A stretch of DNA of 59,141 bases from positions 1 to 59,141 of the forward strand of contig NZ_WMEW01000017.1 in the NCBI RefSeq assembly GCF_009856355.1, written 5' to 3'. How positions within the stretch are numbered: position 1 is the stretch's first letter; every line of letters starts with the position of its first letter. Shown here in pieces: positions 32,701 to 42,358 of the stretch. The position numbers were made by a program, and so were the translations under genes. The notes below the pieces were generated by a model. The model did no database searches. It saw nothing but the letters and a program-made list of their open reading frames with translations, and was not told the DNA's origin. The stretch comes from Halobacillus litoralis (GTDB taxonomy: Bacteria > Bacillota > Bacilli > Bacillales > Halobacillaceae).

Positions 32701-33386
32701 TCCAGAATCATCCATGACGGATCGTTACCAGAGTGACGGAAGGATTCCAACACTTCCAGGCGCTTGATCGCACGTGTGCGTCGCTGACCCTGAGCGGTTT
32801 TCAGTTCTTCCTTCAACGTGTCTACTTCTCCATCCAAGTCGATATCGAAAAGAAGTTTGCGGATGGCTTCAGCACCCATAGCAGCCTGGAAGCCTTGTCC
32901 GAACTTCTCACGGTATGAACGGTACTCTTTTTCAGATAGCAGCTGCTTCTTCTCAAGAGCCGTCTCGCCTGGGTCGGTCACGATATAAGCGGCGAAGTAA
33001 ATCACTTCTTCAAGCGCTCTTGGTGACATATCCAGTACAAGTCCCATACGGCTTGGGATACCTTTGAAGTACCAGATGTGAGAGACAGGGGCAGCTAGTT
33101 CAAGGTGCCCCATACGCTCACGGCGTACTTTTGCTTTTGTTACTTCTACACCACAGCGGTCACAAACGACGCCCTTATAACGGACGCGTTTGTATTTTCC
33201 ACAGTGACATTCCCAGTCTTTTTGAGGCCCGAAGATTCGCTCACAGAAAAGACCGTCTTTCTCTGGTTTCAACGTACGATAGTTGATCGTTTCCGGCTTT
33301 TTAACCTCACCATAGGACCAAGAACGAATCTTATCCGGTGAAGCGAGGCCTATTTTCATATACTCAAAGTTGTTTACATCTAGCAA
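29775..33386 (-). CDS. rpoC: RNA polymerase beta' subunit
   Basis: The 1203-aa protein has an N-terminal zinc ribbon (CHCG near 60 and CDRCG near 76), the catalytic NADFDGD loop binding Mg, the bridge helix/trigger loop region in the middle ([20 protein letters not shown]) and the second zinc site with [13 protein letters not shown]. It starts at TTG (33384-33386), as in B. subtilis, after GGGAGGT. It ends with a short Gln/Thr/Glu-rich tail. It follows rpoB by 72 nt. Confidence 0.99.
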   Translation of the reverse strand: MLDVNNFEYMKIGLASPDKIRSWSYGEVKKPETINYRTLKPEKDGLFCERIFGPQKDWECHCGKYKRVRYKGVVCDRCGVEVTKAKVRRERMGHLELAAPVSHIWYFKGIPSRMGLVLDMSPRALEEVIYFAAYIVTDPGETALEKKQLLSEKEYRSYREKFGQGFQAAMGAEAIRKLLFDIDLDGEVDTLKEELKTAQGQRRTRAIKRLEVLESFRHSGNDPSWMILDVLPVIPPELRPMVQLDGGRFATSDLNDLYRRVINRNNRLKRLLDLGAPTIIVQNEKRMLQEAVDALIDNGRRGRPVTGPGNRPLKSLSHMLKGKQGRFRQNLLGKRVDYSGRSVIVVGPSLKMYQCGLPKEMALELFKPFVMKELVSRGLAHNIKSAKRKIERVHHEVWDVLEDVIKEHPVLLNRAPTLHRLGIQAFEPTLVEGRAIRLHPLVCTAYNADFDGDQMAVHVPLSSEAQAEARILMLAAQNILNPKDGKPVVTPSQDMVLGNYYLTLERTNAVGEGMFFKDLNEALMAYQNGYAHLHTRVAVQASSLNNETFTEKQNQQLLLTTVGKLIFNEMLPSSFPYINEPTKENLEIKTPDHYFVENGTDIRAEIAKRDEVPPFKKGILGDIIAEVFKRFSISETSKMLDRMKDLGFAYSTKAGITVGVSDVVVLPEKQEILDEGQKKVDKVMKQFRRGLITEEERYDRVIEIWGAAKDDIQNRLMKSLDPRNPIFMMSDSGARGNASNFTQLAGMRGLMANPAGRIIELPIKSSFREGLTVLEYFISTHGARKGLADTALKTADSGYLTRRLVDVAQDVIVREDDCGTDRGLTVSALQEGTEIIEPLIDRLIGRTAFQKIEHPETGHVLAERNEVISEDTAKQIEDSGIKDVVIRTAFTCNTKHGVCKKCYGRNLATGDEVEVGEAVGIIAAQSIGEPGTQLTMRTFHTGGVAGDDITQGLPRIQEIVEARNPKGQAVITEIDGTVHEVNEVKEKQEIVVQGAVESRSYTAPYGARMKVSVGDEVKSGDALTEGSIDPKELLTIKGLDGVQEYLLKEVQKVYRMQGVEISDKHVEVMVRQMLRKVRVLDSGDTDVLPGSLLEIHQFKEANQKVLMEGGQPAVGRPVILGITKASLETDSFLSAASFQETTRVLTDAAIKGKRDELLGLKENVIIGKLVPAGTGMTRYRKIQAQSEGAQTETSATPEEVTQP

Positions 33387-33458
33387 GGGGCCTACCTCCC
33401 TTTCAGTATCCAGGTTTTACCCTAAGCTTAGAACACGAGCGACAGCAGTGTTTCTAAC

Positions 33459-36400
33459 TTAATCGTCTAAGTTCAAATTCTCGGATTCTTTGGTTTGCTC
33501 TTCTTCGATATCGCGCATTTCAATCTCTTCCTCATCACCGGAGAGAATCTTCACATCCATACCAAGACTTTGAAGTTCCTTGATAAGAACCTTGAAGGAT
33601 TCCGGTACACCAGGTTCCGGTACGTTATCTCCTTTGACGATGGCTTCGTATGTCTTCACACGACCAACAACGTCATCGGATTTAACTGTCAGGATTTCCT
33701 GCAGGGTATAGGCAGCACCATATGCTTCAAGAGCCCATACCTCCATCTCACCGAAACGCTGACCACCGAATTGCGCTTTACCACCAAGTGGCTGCTGCGT
33801 AACCAATGAATATGGTCCAGTTGAACGGGCGTGAAGTTTATCATCAACCATGTGCGCCAGTTTGATCATGTACATGACTCCGACGGATACACGGTTATCA
33901 AACGGATCACCGGTACGTCCATCATACAGGATCGTTTTCGCATCACGGGCCATGCCTGCTTCCTGTAACGTTTCCCATACGTCTTCCTCACGGGCACCGT
34001 CAAATACCGGCGTAGCAATTCTTTCACCCATCAAACGAGCCGCCATACCCATGTGCAGCTCCAGCACCTGACCGATGTTCATACGGGAAGGTACACCAAG
34101 TGGGTTCAACATGATATCAACCGGTGTTCCATCTGGAAGGAACGGCATGTCCTCTTCCGGAAGAATCTTGGAAATAACACCTTTGTTACCGTGACGTCCG
34201 GCCATCTTATCGCCTTCAGAAATCTTACGTTTCTGAACGATATAGACACGGATCAGCTGGTTCACTCCTGGTGGAAGCTCATCTCCGTCTTCACGGTTGA
34301 AGATTTTCACATCAAGCACGATACCACCGGCACCGTGAGGTACACGAAGGGACGTATCACGGACTTCACGAGCTTTTTCACCGAAGATGGCATGAAGAAG
34401 GCGTTCTTCTGCAGATAGCTCGGTTACCCCTTTTGGCGTAACTTTACCAACAAGAAGATCTCCGTCACTAACTTCCGCACCAACACGGATGATTCCGCGG
34501 TCATCCAGATCACGAAGTGCGTCTTCACCAACGTTAGGAATATCACGAGTGATTTCTTCTGGTCCAAGCTTCGTATCACGAGCTTCGGATTCATATTCTT
34601 CAATGTGAATGGATGTGTATACATCATCTTTTACAAGGCGCTCACTCATAATGATCGCATCCTCGTAGTTGTAACCATCCCATGTCATGAAGGCAACAAG
34701 CGGGTTCTGTCCAAGAGCCAGCTCACCCATATCCATGGATGGACCATCGGCAAGGATTTCCCCTTTTGTCACACGATCACCTTTAGAAACAATCGGACGC
34801 TGGTTATAGCAGCTTCCCTGGTTGGAACGGATAAACTTCTGAAGGCGGTAGCGGTCAAGATCGCCCTCAACCTCTTTGCCATCTACTTCAGAAATACGGC
34901 GGACGCGGACTTCTTTCGCTTCCACACGCTCGACGATTCCTTCGTGCTTACAAATAACAGCAGCACCGGAGTCTTTACCAGATACATATTCCATACCTGT
35001 ACCTACAAGAGGAGCATCCGGCTTAAGCAATGGTACAGCTTGACGCTGCATGTTCGCACCCATCAATGAACGGTTGGAGTCATCGTTCTCAAGGAAAGGA
35101 ATACATGCCGTCGCAGCTGATACAACCTGCTTCGGAGATACGTCCATGTAGTCAAGGCGGTCACGGGCTACGACCGTGTTCTCCCCGCGGAAACGTGCGA
35201 TAACTTCTTCATCTGTGAAGGCGCCATCGTCATCAAGCTTCGCGTTCGCCTGAGCCACCACGTAATTATCTTCCTCATCGGCAGTCAAGTAGTCGATTTG
35301 CGCTGTTACTTTATTCGTATCCGGATCAACACGACGATACGGCGTTTCGATAAAGCCGAACTCGTTTACTTTCGCATAGGATGAAAGGGAGTTGATCAAT
35401 CCGATGTTCGGACCTTCCGGTGTTTCGATCGGACACATACGCCCGTAGTGGGAATAGTGTACGTCACGAACTTCAAATCCTGCACGTTCACGAGTTAAAC
35501 CACCTGGTCCAAGGGCGGAAAGACGACGTTTGTGTGTCAATTCCGCAAGCGGGTTGGTCTGGTCCATGAACTGGGAAAGCTGTGAGCTTCCGAAGAACTC
35601 TTTAATGGACGCAATAACCGGGCGAATGTTAATCAACTGCTGTGGTGTAATCGATGATGTGTCCTGGATGGACATACGCTCACGAACCACACGCTCCATA
35701 CGGGAAAGACCAATACGGAACTGGTTCTGAAGCAGTTCACCTACAGAGCGCAGACGACGGTTACCAAGGTGGTCAATGTCATCTGTTCCGCCTACATCAT
35801 GCAGCAGGTTGAAGAAGTAACTGATCGAAGAAAGAATGTCAGCAGGAGTAATGTTCTTCACATCACGGTCAATGTTGGCATTGCCGATAACGTTGATGGA
35901 ACGCTCCCCTTCCGGATCAGTCGGGTCAACGATCTTAACGGACTGTACTTGGATCGGATCTTCAAGAACACCTTCAACAGGGTCAAGCGTCTCTTCACTC
36001 AACGTACCTTCCTGATCATCGAAGTAAGGGATCAGTTTATTCAGAAGACGGCGGTCAATTTTATCGCCTTTTTCAGCGATGACTTCGCCTGTTTCCTCAT
36101 CGACCAGCGTCTCCGCCAGTGTCTGGTTGAACAAACGGTCCTTAATATGAAGCTTTTTGTTCATTTTATATCGTCCAACACGCGCTAGGTCATAGCGTTT
36201 TGGATCGAAGAACCGGGAAACCAGCAAGCTTTTCGCGTTCTCTACTGTAGGCGGCTCACCAGGGCGCAGACGCTCGTAGATTTCAAGCAGGGCTTTCTCG
36301 GTAGTCTCCGTGTTATCTTTCTCAAGCGTGTTCTTCAAGTATTCGTTATCGCCGATAAGATCAATGATCTCCTGGTCGGTACCGAATCCTAAAGCACGCA

Positions 36401-36986
36401 GCAGAACTGTAATCGGCAGTTTACGCGTACGGTCAATACGTACGTGCACAACGTCTTTGGCATCTGTTTCAAATTCCAGCCACGCTCCGCGGTTTGGAAT
36501 AACGGTTGCCGTATAGCCGCGTTTACCATTCTTATCAATTTTCTTGTTAAAGTACACACTCGGAGAGCGGACGAGCTGAGATACGATGACACGTTCAGCA
36601 CCGTTGATTACGAAGGTACCTGTGTCTGTCATCAATGGGAAGTCACCCATGAATACTTCCTGCTCTTTCACTTCACCTGTCTCATTGTTAAGAAGGCGTA
36701 CTTTCACTCGAAGTGGTGCGTTATATGTTACATCGCGATCCTTTGACTCATCGACTGGATACTTTGGTTCGCCAAGGCTGTAGTCTACGAATTCAAGCGA
36801 TAGATTACCTGTGAAATCTTCGATAGGGGAAATGTCCTGAAACATTTCCTTCAACCCTTCTTTTAAGAACCAATCGTAAGAAGCGGTTTGAATTTCAATC
36901 AGGTTCGGTAGCTCTAATACCTCACTGATACGTGCATAACTTCTGCGCTGGCGGTGTCGTCCATACTGAACTAGTTGACCTGTCAA
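33459..36986 (-). CDS. rpoB: RNA polymerase beta subunit
   Basis: The 1175-aa protein starts [20 protein letters not shown] at TTG (36984-36986), 8 nt after AGGGG; an in-frame GTG 9 nt upstream overlaps that Shine-Dalgarno. The rifampicin region ([17 protein letters not shown] and [14 protein letters not shown]) is the sensitive type. The C-terminus has the short acidic tail of Bacillus beta. It has its own promoter and a leader of about 285 nt. Confidence 0.99.
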   Translation of the reverse strand: MTGQLVQYGRHRQRRSYARISEVLELPNLIEIQTASYDWFLKEGLKEMFQDISPIEDFTGNLSLEFVDYSLGEPKYPVDESKDRDVTYNAPLRVKVRLLNNETGEVKEQEVFMGDFPLMTDTGTFVINGAERVIVSQLVRSPSVYFNKKIDKNGKRGYTATVIPNRGAWLEFETDAKDVVHVRIDRTRKLPITVLLRALGFGTDQEIIDLIGDNEYLKNTLEKDNTETTEKALLEIYERLRPGEPPTVENAKSLLVSRFFDPKRYDLARVGRYKMNKKLHIKDRLFNQTLAETLVDEETGEVIAEKGDKIDRRLLNKLIPYFDDQEGTLSEETLDPVEGVLEDPIQVQSVKIVDPTDPEGERSINVIGNANIDRDVKNITPADILSSISYFFNLLHDVGGTDDIDHLGNRRLRSVGELLQNQFRIGLSRMERVVRERMSIQDTSSITPQQLINIRPVIASIKEFFGSSQLSQFMDQTNPLAELTHKRRLSALGPGGLTRERAGFEVRDVHYSHYGRMCPIETPEGPNIGLINSLSSYAKVNEFGFIETPYRRVDPDTNKVTAQIDYLTADEEDNYVVAQANAKLDDDGAFTDEEVIARFRGENTVVARDRLDYMDVSPKQVVSAATACIPFLENDDSNRSLMGANMQRQAVPLLKPDAPLVGTGMEYVSGKDSGAAVICKHEGIVERVEAKEVRVRRISEVDGKEVEGDLDRYRLQKFIRSNQGSCYNQRPIVSKGDRVTKGEILADGPSMDMGELALGQNPLVAFMTWDGYNYEDAIIMSERLVKDDVYTSIHIEEYESEARDTKLGPEEITRDIPNVGEDALRDLDDRGIIRVGAEVSDGDLLVGKVTPKGVTELSAEERLLHAIFGEKAREVRDTSLRVPHGAGGIVLDVKIFNREDGDELPPGVNQLIRVYIVQKRKISEGDKMAGRHGNKGVISKILPEEDMPFLPDGTPVDIMLNPLGVPSRMNIGQVLELHMGMAARLMGERIATPVFDGAREEDVWETLQEAGMARDAKTILYDGRTGDPFDNRVSVGVMYMIKLAHMVDDKLHARSTGPYSLVTQQPLGGKAQFGGQRFGEMEVWALEAYGAAYTLQEILTVKSDDVVGRVKTYEAIVKGDNVPEPGVPESFKVLIKELQSLGMDVKILSGDEEEIEMRDIEEEQTKESENLNLDD

Positions 36987-37276
36987 CTGATTCACCCCTC
37001 AAATCAAGCATTTTAATAACGAAAAAAGGGTCCGGCAAGACATGCCGAACAGGCTTGCGGTTGATCTTGCCACAAGCATATTTAAACATCTACAGCAATT
37101 GCAGATGGTGATTCTTCATTTCTCTCTAACGTTAGACAAAAAAGAAAAAGGCTTTTCATACATAAAAACCTCATTTACTTTCAGCGTTCGATTTTACCAT
37201 TCTGACCATCCCGCAAGTTTTTTATACGATTTCGAAAAAAAGACTTGACAGATTTCAGATATATTGGCATTTTTCA
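36987..37276 (-). promoter_or_regulatory. long rpoB 5' leader with a possible attenuator
   Basis: About 285 nt of non-coding RNA lie between the promoter and rpoB. Near its end, GTTCGGCA / TGCCGGAC (37030-37050) forms an 8-bp stem with one wobble pair, followed by CCTTTTTT, the form of an intrinsic terminator. The upstream GGCAAGA (37065-37071) is complementary to TCTTGCC inside that stem (37034-37040), so an alternative fold can exist. Further upstream are a perfect palindrome TCTAACGTTAGA (37125-37136) and a weak hairpin near 37088-37108. Confidence 0.55.
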
Positions 37277-37305
37277 ATACTAGCACAAGTGAATACGCTA
37301 GTCAA
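37277..37305 (-). promoter_or_regulatory. SigA promoter of rpoB-rpoC
   Basis: Minus strand: -35 TTGACT (37300-37305), 17-bp spacer, -10 TAGTAT (37277-37282). It overlaps the rsmC stop codon. Confidence 0.8.
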
Positions 37306-37903
37306 TCTTTTTTGCTCTGAGAATATAATAGCCTTTCTGTTTCAGAACGACTTCGGATTCCCCGAACAATTCTTCAAGCTTCTGCTTCGCAGACGGCGCT
37401 CCCTGCTTCTTCTGAATAACCACCCATATTTCTCCTCCCGGCACCAGGGCCTTCGACGCCTCTTCAAACATCGCGTGGACGACCGGCTTACCGGCACGAA
37501 TGGGCGGATTGGTCAAAACAGCAGCAAACTTCCTGTCCTGCACACCTTGAAGGCGATCGCTCTCCAAAATGGTTACATTATCAACTTCATTGGCAGCCGC
37601 ATTCTTTTCTGCGAGATGGAGAGCCCGTTCATTTACATCCACCATCACAAAACAGCGGTCACTAAAAGCTTTCGCGAGAGACAGCCCGATAGGACCATAC
37701 CCGCAGCCAAGATCAAGGATTTCTCCTTCCACTTCCGGAAGCTGAAATGCATCAATCAGCACTCTAGACCCGAAGTCTACTTCATTTTTGGAAAAGACGG
37801 CATGATCTGTTGTAAAGGAAAACGGGAAACCTTTCAGTTCAAAGGACCACGTCTTTTCTTCACTCGCCGCTAATGTCTTTTTTGAATAATAATGCTCCGA
37901 CAT
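37298..37903 (-). CDS. rsmC: RsmC-like 16S rRNA methyltransferase (YbxB)
   Basis: The 201-aa class I SAM methyltransferase has motif I LDLGCGYGPIG (about 63-73) and the catalytic NPPIRAGK. This NPPxR form is typical of N2-guanine methylation at the RsmC site (G1207 in E. coli numbering). Only the catalytic C-terminal half of the long E. coli enzyme is represented, as is normal in Bacilli (YbxB). It lies between the rplL terminator and rpoB. Confidence 0.88.
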   Translation of the reverse strand: MSEHYYSKKTLAASEEKTWSFELKGFPFSFTTDHAVFSKNEVDFGSRVLIDAFQLPEVEGEILDLGCGYGPIGLSLAKAFSDRCFVMVDVNERALHLAEKNAAANEVDNVTILESDRLQGVQDRKFAAVLTNPPIRAGKPVVHAMFEEASKALVPGGEIWVVIQKKQGAPSAKQKLEELFGESEVVLKQKGYYILRAKKID

Positions 37904-37954
37904 ATTCGAACACCTTCTCCATTGTCTGAATTTTAGAGAATAAAAAGTCTATTA

Positions 37955-37990
37955 AGAAAAAGAAAGCCCGCCGATATATCAGCGAGCTTT
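37955..37990 (-). terminator. terminator after rplL
   Basis: Minus strand: AAAGCTCGCtGATATATCgGCGGGCTTT hairpin (with G-U pairs) followed by CTTTTTCTT. It separates rplJ-rplL from rsmC, though part of the transcription probably passes into rsmC, which has no obvious promoter. Confidence 0.8.
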
Positions 37991-38005
37991 TCTCCAAGGT
38001 TTTCC

Positions 38006-38371
38006 TTACTTAAGTTCGATAGTAGCGCCTGCTTCTTCAAGCTGAGATTTGATTTCTTCAGCTTCTTCTTTAGAAACGCCTTCTTTGATCGCGCTTGGAG
38101 CACCATCAACCATTTCTTTAGCGTCTTTAAGACCAGCACCAGTGATTTCGCGTACAGCTTTAACCACTTTGATCTTAGAAGAACCAGCAGATTCTAGTAC
38201 TACATCAAATTCAGTTTGCTCTTCGGCAGCTTCAGCACCACCAGCAGGAGCACCAGCAGCTACAGGGGCTGCAGCAGATACACCAAATTCTTCTTCAATT
38301 GCTTTAACTAGGTCGTTAAGCTCAAGAACAGACATTTCTTTAATCGCTTCGATAATTTGTTCGTTAGACAT
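38006..38371 (-). CDS. rplL: 50S ribosomal protein L7/L12
   Basis: The 121-aa stalk protein recruits translation GTPases. The N-terminal dimerisation domain (1-35) is followed by an Ala/Gly/Pro-rich hinge ([19 protein letters not shown]) and a C-terminal domain (EKTEFDVVL-like, with [13 protein letters not shown]). GGAGGAAATTTCTC precedes the ATG. It lies 49 nt after rplJ. Confidence 0.98.
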   Translation of the reverse strand: MSNEQIIEAIKEMSVLELNDLVKAIEEEFGVSAAAPVAAGAPAGGAEAAEEQTEFDVVLESAGSSKIKVVKAVREITGAGLKDAKEMVDGAPSAIKEGVSKEEAEEIKSQLEEAGATIELK

Positions 38372-38420
38372 GAGAAATTTCCTCCTTAGTTTTGTTGTTT
38401 TATTTTAAACGAATGCTAAC

Positions 38421-38921
38421 TTACGCACTTTCTTCTTCTTTTTGATCCGCGACCGCCTGCGTAGCATAAGCGAAGTTGCGGATTGGAGCTTGTAGTACGC
38501 TTAGGAACATAGATACAAGACCCTCGTAGTTTGGAAGGTTGGCAACTTCTTTGATCTGCTCAAGAGTTGCGACCTGGCCTTCTACTACACCGCCCTTGAT
38601 TTCAAGATCTTCATGATCTTTAGCGAAGTTGTTAAGGATTCTAGCAGGAGCTACCGCATCTTCTGCGTGGAAAGCAATTGCTGTTGGTCCTTGCAATACT
38701 TCATCAAGGTCAGATAGTTCAACTTCTGCAGCCGCACGGCGAATCATAGTGTTTTTATGCACTTTGTATTCTACGCCGGCTTCACGAAGCTGATTACGAA
38801 GTTCAGTGACTTCAGCTACATCAAGACCGCGGTAATCTACTAATACAGCAGATTTACTGTTGCGGAACTTTTCAGCTAGATCAGATACAATCTGTTTCTT
38901 CTGTTCGATAATACCGCTCAT
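38421..38921 (-). CDS. rplJ: 50S ribosomal protein L10
   Basis: The 166-aa stalk base protein anchors L7/L12 dimers by its C-terminal helix. It starts [20 protein letters not shown] and contains [23 protein letters not shown] at 38921 is chosen from GGAGGT; an in-frame extension to 38990 reads through the leader attenuator and is not coding. Expression is controlled by the L10 leader upstream. Confidence 0.98.
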   Translation of the reverse strand: MSGIIEQKKQIVSDLAEKFRNSKSAVLVDYRGLDVAEVTELRNQLREAGVEYKVHKNTMIRRAAAEVELSDLDEVLQGPTAIAFHAEDAVAPARILNNFAKDHEDLEIKGGVVEGQVATLEQIKEVANLPNYEGLVSMFLSVLQAPIRNFAYATQAVADQKEEESA

Positions 38922-38972
38922 CGTTCCACCTCCTATTGACTTTTCATCATACCGTTCGAAGGTTTTCTTAAT

Positions 38973-39010
38973 AAAGAAAAACACCCCCACATAGACATGG
39001 AGGTGTTTTC
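38973..39010 (-). terminator. attenuator terminator of the rplJL leader
   Basis: Minus strand: AACACCTCCAT / ATGTGGGGGTGTT stem with a short loop followed by TTTCTTT, located between the L10-binding structure and rplJ. This is the usual place of the L10-leader attenuator in Firmicutes. Confidence 0.85.
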
Positions 39011-39128
39011 CATAAAGCAGGGCATATGGCGCTGCTTTATTTTATATCACACACCTCGGCAGGAATTTAAGCGGAAGACCGCCCCTGCTGTCTACGGTAT
39101 AACGTATTCTTTTTATACAACGCTATTT
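39011..39128 (-). promoter_or_regulatory. L10(L12)4 autoregulatory leader
   Basis: The minus strand carries the conserved core GACAGCAGGGGC ... CCTGCCGAGGTGTG (about 39053-39096), which matches the L10-leader family as I know it: the L10-L12 complex binds and favours the downstream terminator at 38973-39010. A further hairpin AAAGCAG / CTGCTTT (about 39015-39040) lies between the two. Confidence 0.85.
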
Positions 39129-39157
39129 AGTATAAAACACTAATAACGGAAAGTCAA
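39129..39157 (-). promoter_or_regulatory. SigA promoter of rplJ-rplL
   Basis: Minus strand: -35 TTGACT (39152-39157), 17-bp spacer, -10 TATACT (39129-39134), starting 9 bp after the rplA stop codon. Confidence 0.85.
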
Positions 39158-39166
39158 CACTTTTTA

Positions 39167-39862
39167 TTACTTCGTGTAAGCAGAAACGTCTACTTTGATT
39201 CCAGGCCCCATCGTAGATGAAACAGCAGCGTTACGCATATAAGTTCCCTTAGCAGCCTGTGGCTTCGCTTTAACCAATGCATCTGTAATGGCAGCGAAGT
39301 TTTCAGCCAGTTTTTCTTCATCGAAAGAAGACTTACCGATTGGAACGTGAATGTTTGCTGCTTTATCAACGCGGTACTCTACTTTACCAGCTTTGATTTC
39401 GTTCACAGCTTTTTCAACTTCGAACGTTACCGTACCGGTTTTAGGGTTTGGCATAAGACCTTTTGGTCCAAGTACACGACCAAGTTTACCAACTTCAGCC
39501 ATCATGTCTGGTGTTGCAACAACAACATCAAAATCGAACCAGCCTTGGTTGATTTGGTTAATCAAGTCCTGCTCTCCTACGTAGTCTGCACCAGCAGCTT
39601 CAGCTTCCTTCGCTTTATCACCTTTAGCGAAAACAAGCACACGCTGGGATTTACCTGTACCGTGTGGAAGCACCATCGCGCCACGGATCTGCTGATCCGC
39701 TTTTTTAGGGTCTACACCCAGACGGAAAGCTGCTTCAACAGTTTCATCAAAGTTAGCTTTTGAAGTTTCTTTTACAAGCTTGATCGCTTCCTGCACATCG
39801 TAAGCTTTTGTACGGTCAACAAGTTTTTGAAGTTCTTGCTGCTTTTTCGTTTTTTTAGCCAT
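39167..39862 (-). CDS. rplA: 50S ribosomal protein L1
   Basis: The 231-aa protein of the mobile L1 stalk shows [12 protein letters not shown] and the typical [20 protein letters not shown] segment, with normal length. L1 is an autoregulator in many bacteria, and a hairpin lies upstream between rplK and rplA. GAGGAGGAAATTAAA precedes the ATG. Confidence 0.98.
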   Translation of the reverse strand: MAKKTKKQQELQKLVDRTKAYDVQEAIKLVKETSKANFDETVEAAFRLGVDPKKADQQIRGAMVLPHGTGKSQRVLVFAKGDKAKEAEAAGADYVGEQDLINQINQGWFDFDVVVATPDMMAEVGKLGRVLGPKGLMPNPKTGTVTFEVEKAVNEIKAGKVEYRVDKAANIHVPIGKSSFDEEKLAENFAAITDALVKAKPQAAKGTYMRNAAVSSTMGPGIKVDVSAYTK

Positions 39863-39900
39863 TTTAATTTCCTCCTCTTGTGGTTTTAACGGATTTTCCT

Positions 39901-39976
39901 CCCACGAATAAAGGTTGCGAAAGAGTCACAAGCTCCATTTCCGCAACCTTCTCCTATCTCCATGTGACGCTGTGGG
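39901..39976 (-). promoter_or_regulatory. candidate L1-binding hairpin between rplK and rplA
   Basis: Minus strand: GGTTGCG (39942-39948) pairs with CGCAACC (39913-39919), and an outer CCCAC (39972-39976) pairs with GTGGG (39901-39905). The loop side contains ATGGAGCTTGTGACTC. L1 autoregulatory leaders occur at this place in many bacteria; the match to the L1-binding motif is my inference. Confidence 0.45.
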
Positions 39977-39977
39977 A

Positions 39978-40403
39978 TTAGTCTTCGATTGTGATTCCCA
40001 TGCTGCGCGCTGTACCTTCAACCATGCGCATAGCAGCTTCAACGTCAGCCGCATTTAAATCAGGCATTTTCGTTTCTGCGATTTCGCGAACTTGGTCACG
40101 TTTAACAGAAGCAACTTTGTTACGGTTCGGCTCACCGGAACCTGATTCAATACCAGCCGCTTTCTTAAGAAGAACAGCAGCAGGTGGAGTTTTAGTAACG
40201 AATGTAAATGAGCGGTCCTCATATACGGTAATTTCAACCGGAATAATCGTACCCGCCTGTTCCTGCGTACGAGCGTTAAACTCTTTACAGAAACCCATGA
40301 TATTGATACCTGCTTGACCTAGTGCCGGTCCTACTGGCGGCGCTGGGTTAGCTTTACCCGCAGGGATTTGAAGCTTAACTACGTTAATTACTTTTTTAGC
40401 CAC
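39978..40403 (-). CDS. rplK: 50S ribosomal protein L11
   Basis: The 141-aa protein of the GTPase-associated centre, also needed for RelA activation, has the Pro-rich N-terminal domain ([20 protein letters not shown]) and the RNA-binding C-terminal domain. The start is GTG at 40403 ([12 protein letters not shown]), 6 nt after AGGAGGTG; the frame is open further upstream to 40448 without support. Confidence 0.97.
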   Translation of the reverse strand: MAKKVINVVKLQIPAGKANPAPPVGPALGQAGINIMGFCKEFNARTQEQAGTIIPVEITVYEDRSFTFVTKTPPAAVLLKKAAGIESGSGEPNRNKVASVKRDQVREIAETKMPDLNAADVEAAMRMVEGTARSMGITIED

Positions 40404-40460
40404 GAGACACACCTCCTTAAAGTCCGTGATGTGGTAATAGGGATTCACCCTCCCACTCCA

Positions 40461-40500
40461 TTGCGATATGCAAAAACCTGTATTTTACAGGGCGCATATA
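40461..40500 (-). other. hairpin in the rplK leader
   Basis: Minus strand: inner stem CCTGTA / TACAGG with an AAA loop followed by TTTTT, enclosed by an outer ATATGC / GCATAT repeat. It resembles a small terminator whose T run is itself part of a larger stem. It lies between the rplK promoter and its RBS. Confidence 0.5.
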
Positions 40501-40510
40501 GAACATAAAA

Positions 40511-40539
40511 ATTCTAGCATCTTTAACTCTAATATGCAA
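40511..40539 (-). promoter_or_regulatory. SigA promoter of rplK-rplA
   Basis: Minus strand: -35 TTGCAT (40534-40539), 17-bp spacer, -10 TAGAAT (40511-40516), just after the nusG stop codon at 40555. Confidence 0.75.
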
Positions 40540-40554
40540 GGGGAGAGATGAATT

Positions 40555-41091
40555 TTATAATTTTTCGATTTGAGTGAAGTCCAACTCGACCGGCGTTTCA
40601 CGTCCGAACATATTGACGTGGACTTTAACCTTCTGCTTATCTGTGTCAATGTATTCGATCGTACCGGTGAAGTTGGCAAAAGGCCCATCTGTTACTGTAA
40701 CACTTTCCTTCACCTCAAAGTCAACCTCTGCCTTCGGCTGTTCGTTCATACCCATCCGCTTAAGGACGGTTTCTACTTCCTCTGGGAGTAGAGGAATCGG
40801 CTTGGATCCTGAGCCTGTGGAGCCGACGAATCCGGTTACACCCGGTGTGTTCCGAACGACATACCAGGAATCATCCGTCATAACCATTTCCGCAAGAACA
40901 TAGCCTGGGAAGACCTTCTTCTTCGCGATTTTCTTTTTGCCGTTTTTAATTTCAGCTTCCTCGTCTTCCGGGACAAGAACACGGAAGATTTTATCTTCCA
41001 TACCCATTGACTCCACGCGCTTTTCAAGGTTTGTCTTCACCTTATTCTCATAACCTGAGTACGTGTGCACTACATACCATCTTTTTTCCAT
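40555..41091 (-). CDS. nusG: transcription termination/antitermination factor NusG
   Basis: The 178-aa protein has an NGN domain (about 1-115, WYVVHTYSGYENKVKTNLE) and a C-terminal KOW domain (about 125-178, DGPFANFTGTIEYID). It binds RNA polymerase and S10. The ATG at 41091 gives the conserved start MEKRWYVVHTYSG, but the best Shine-Dalgarno (GGGAGGGAAGGG) is about 20 nt away, so the in-frame GTG at 41097 remains possible. A hairpin terminator lies between it and secE. Confidence 0.95.
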   Translation of the reverse strand: MEKRWYVVHTYSGYENKVKTNLEKRVESMGMEDKIFRVLVPEDEEAEIKNGKKKIAKKKVFPGYVLAEMVMTDDSWYVVRNTPGVTGFVGSTGSGSKPIPLLPEEVETVLKRMGMNEQPKAEVDFEVKESVTVTDGPFANFTGTIEYIDTDKQKVKVHVNMFGRETPVELDFTQIEKL

Positions 41092-41156
41092 AATCACAGG
41101 ACAAGTGCTTGCCCTTCCCTCCCTTGTATTAGAGTGATGAAAAATTCTCCAACATG

Positions 41157-41181
41157 AAAAAACCCGCGGAACGGGTTTTTT
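41157..41181. terminator. terminator-like hairpin between secE and nusG
   Basis: Perfect 10-bp inverted repeat AAAAAACCCG / CGGGTTTTTT with a 5-nt loop. On the minus strand it gives a C/G-capped stem ending in T6. It lies 39 nt after the secE stop and about 65 nt before nusG, inside what is usually a cotranscribed pair. Confidence 0.8.
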
Positions 41182-41219
41182 GTAAGTCTATCTCCTATTA
41201 TAGCATAAAATCCACTCTA

Positions 41220-41396
41220 CTATTCTTGAGCAATGAGTTCAAGCACCTGGGAAATCCCAAGATCAACAATAGCAAAGAACACAGCTACGAAAGCGACCGT
41301 TCCGAGAACGGTAATGGTGTAACGCGTCAATTCCTGACCCTTCGGCCAGCTGACCTTCTTCATCTCCCGTGCTACATTCTTGAAGAACTTAAACAT
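41220..41396 (-). CDS. secE: protein translocase subunit SecE
   Basis: The 58-aa single-span SecE has the cytosolic amphipathic segment with VAREMKKVSWPKGQELTRYT, then one membrane helix (about 30-52). It has the short Gram-positive form. The start is ATG at 41396 (MFKFFKN), 8 nt after GGGGGT. It partners with SecY (14-15 kb). It is cotranscribed with rpmG. Confidence 0.95.
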   Translation of the reverse strand: MFKFFKNVAREMKKVSWPKGQELTRYTITVLGTVAFVAVFFAIVDLGISQVLELIAQE

Positions 41397-41435
41397 GCTG
41401 CAATACCCCCAAACTTGCGCCATCCGGCTGCTTCT

Positions 41436-41585
41436 CTACTTTGTCTCCCGGTGCAACGTGTGTTTCCCACAGTTTTTGCAGAACTTACGTACCTCGAGAC
41501 GTTCAGATTGGTTGGAACGATTTGTATATGAACTATAATTTCGATTGAGACATTCTGTACAAGCTAATATTACTTTTTTCCGCAT
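41436..41585 (-). CDS. rpmG: 50S ribosomal protein L33
   Basis: The 49-aa L33 has four zinc-ligand cysteines (C9, C12, C36, C39; ACTECLNR and FCKNCGKH), so it is a zinc-dependent paralogue. The start is ATG at 41585 ([12 protein letters not shown]) with GAGAGG 8 nt upstream. It is followed by secE, the B. subtilis arrangement. Confidence 0.95.
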   Translation of the reverse strand: MRKKVILACTECLNRNYSSYTNRSNQSERLEVRKFCKNCGKHTLHRETK

Positions 41586-41626
41586 TTCCGTCGCCTCTCT
41601 TTTAAGAGGTTTACACATACTCATTT

Positions 41627-41655
41627 AATGTAGCATTCAAAGGTTACGGTGTCAA
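41627..41655 (-). promoter_or_regulatory. SigA promoter of rpmG-secE
   Basis: Minus strand: -35 TTGACA (41650-41655), 17-bp spacer, -10 TACATT (41627-41632). The leader then contains a CCTCTTAAAAGAGAGG stem close to the rpmG Shine-Dalgarno. Confidence 0.8.
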
Positions 41656-41663
41656 TGCAGCGT

Positions 41664-42320
41664 TCAGAGCGTGATTTCACTGATCTCCAGGTACTTTTCA
41701 AGCTTCCTCTTCACCCGCTGCAGCGCATTATCAATAGACTTCACGTGTCTGTCGAGCTCTATTGAAATTTCCTGATAGGAGCGTCCATCCAGGTACAATG
41801 TAAGAACCTTTCTTTCAAGGTCGCTCAGCAGTTCGGACATTTTCTCTTCCATATCAGCGAATTTTTCTTTATTCACAATTAATTCCTGAGGGTCAATGGC
41901 TTTGGAACCGGCGATGACATCAAGCAGGGTTCTGTCTGATTCTTCATCATATATCGGCTTGTCCAAAGAAACGTAGGAGTTTAATGGGATATGCTTCTGT
42001 CTGGTGGCGGTTTTAATGGCGGTGATAATCTGACGGGTGACACACAGTTCTGCGAATGCTTTAAAAGACGAGAGTCTGCCTTCACGATAATCGCGGATGG
42101 CTTTGTAAAGGCCTATCATACCTTCCTGAACAATATCTTCTCTGTCGGCTCCAATAAGAAAGTAGGTTCGAGCCTTTGCGCGCACAAAATTCTTGTACTT
42201 ATTGATCAAATAGTCAAGCGCCTGGACCTGTCCTTGATTAATCCTCTCAACGATCGCTTCATCATCAAGCTTGCTAAGATCCAACTCACTGCTGCTTTTC
42301 TCCGTTTGTAAGATGCTCAC
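41664..42320 (-). CDS. sigH: RNA polymerase sigma-H factor
   Basis: The 218-aa sigma-70-family factor drives transition-state, competence and early sporulation genes. Region 2 (about 30-110, with DREDIVQEGMIGLYKAIRDY) and region 4 (about 150-212, with LDGRSYQEISIELDRHVKSI as helix-turn-helix) are complete. The start is GTG with GGAGGG 7 nt upstream. It has its own promoter. Confidence 0.96.
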   Translation of the reverse strand: MSILQTEKSSSELDLSKLDDEAIVERINQGQVQALDYLINKYKNFVRAKARTYFLIGADREDIVQEGMIGLYKAIRDYREGRLSSFKAFAELCVTRQIITAIKTATRQKHIPLNSYVSLDKPIYDEESDRTLLDVIAGSKAIDPQELIVNKEKFADMEEKMSELLSDLERKVLTLYLDGRSYQEISIELDRHVKSIDNALQRVKRKLEKYLEISEITL

Positions 42321-42358
42321 ACAGGATCCCTCCGACCGTGCTACCTAAATATAGCAAT

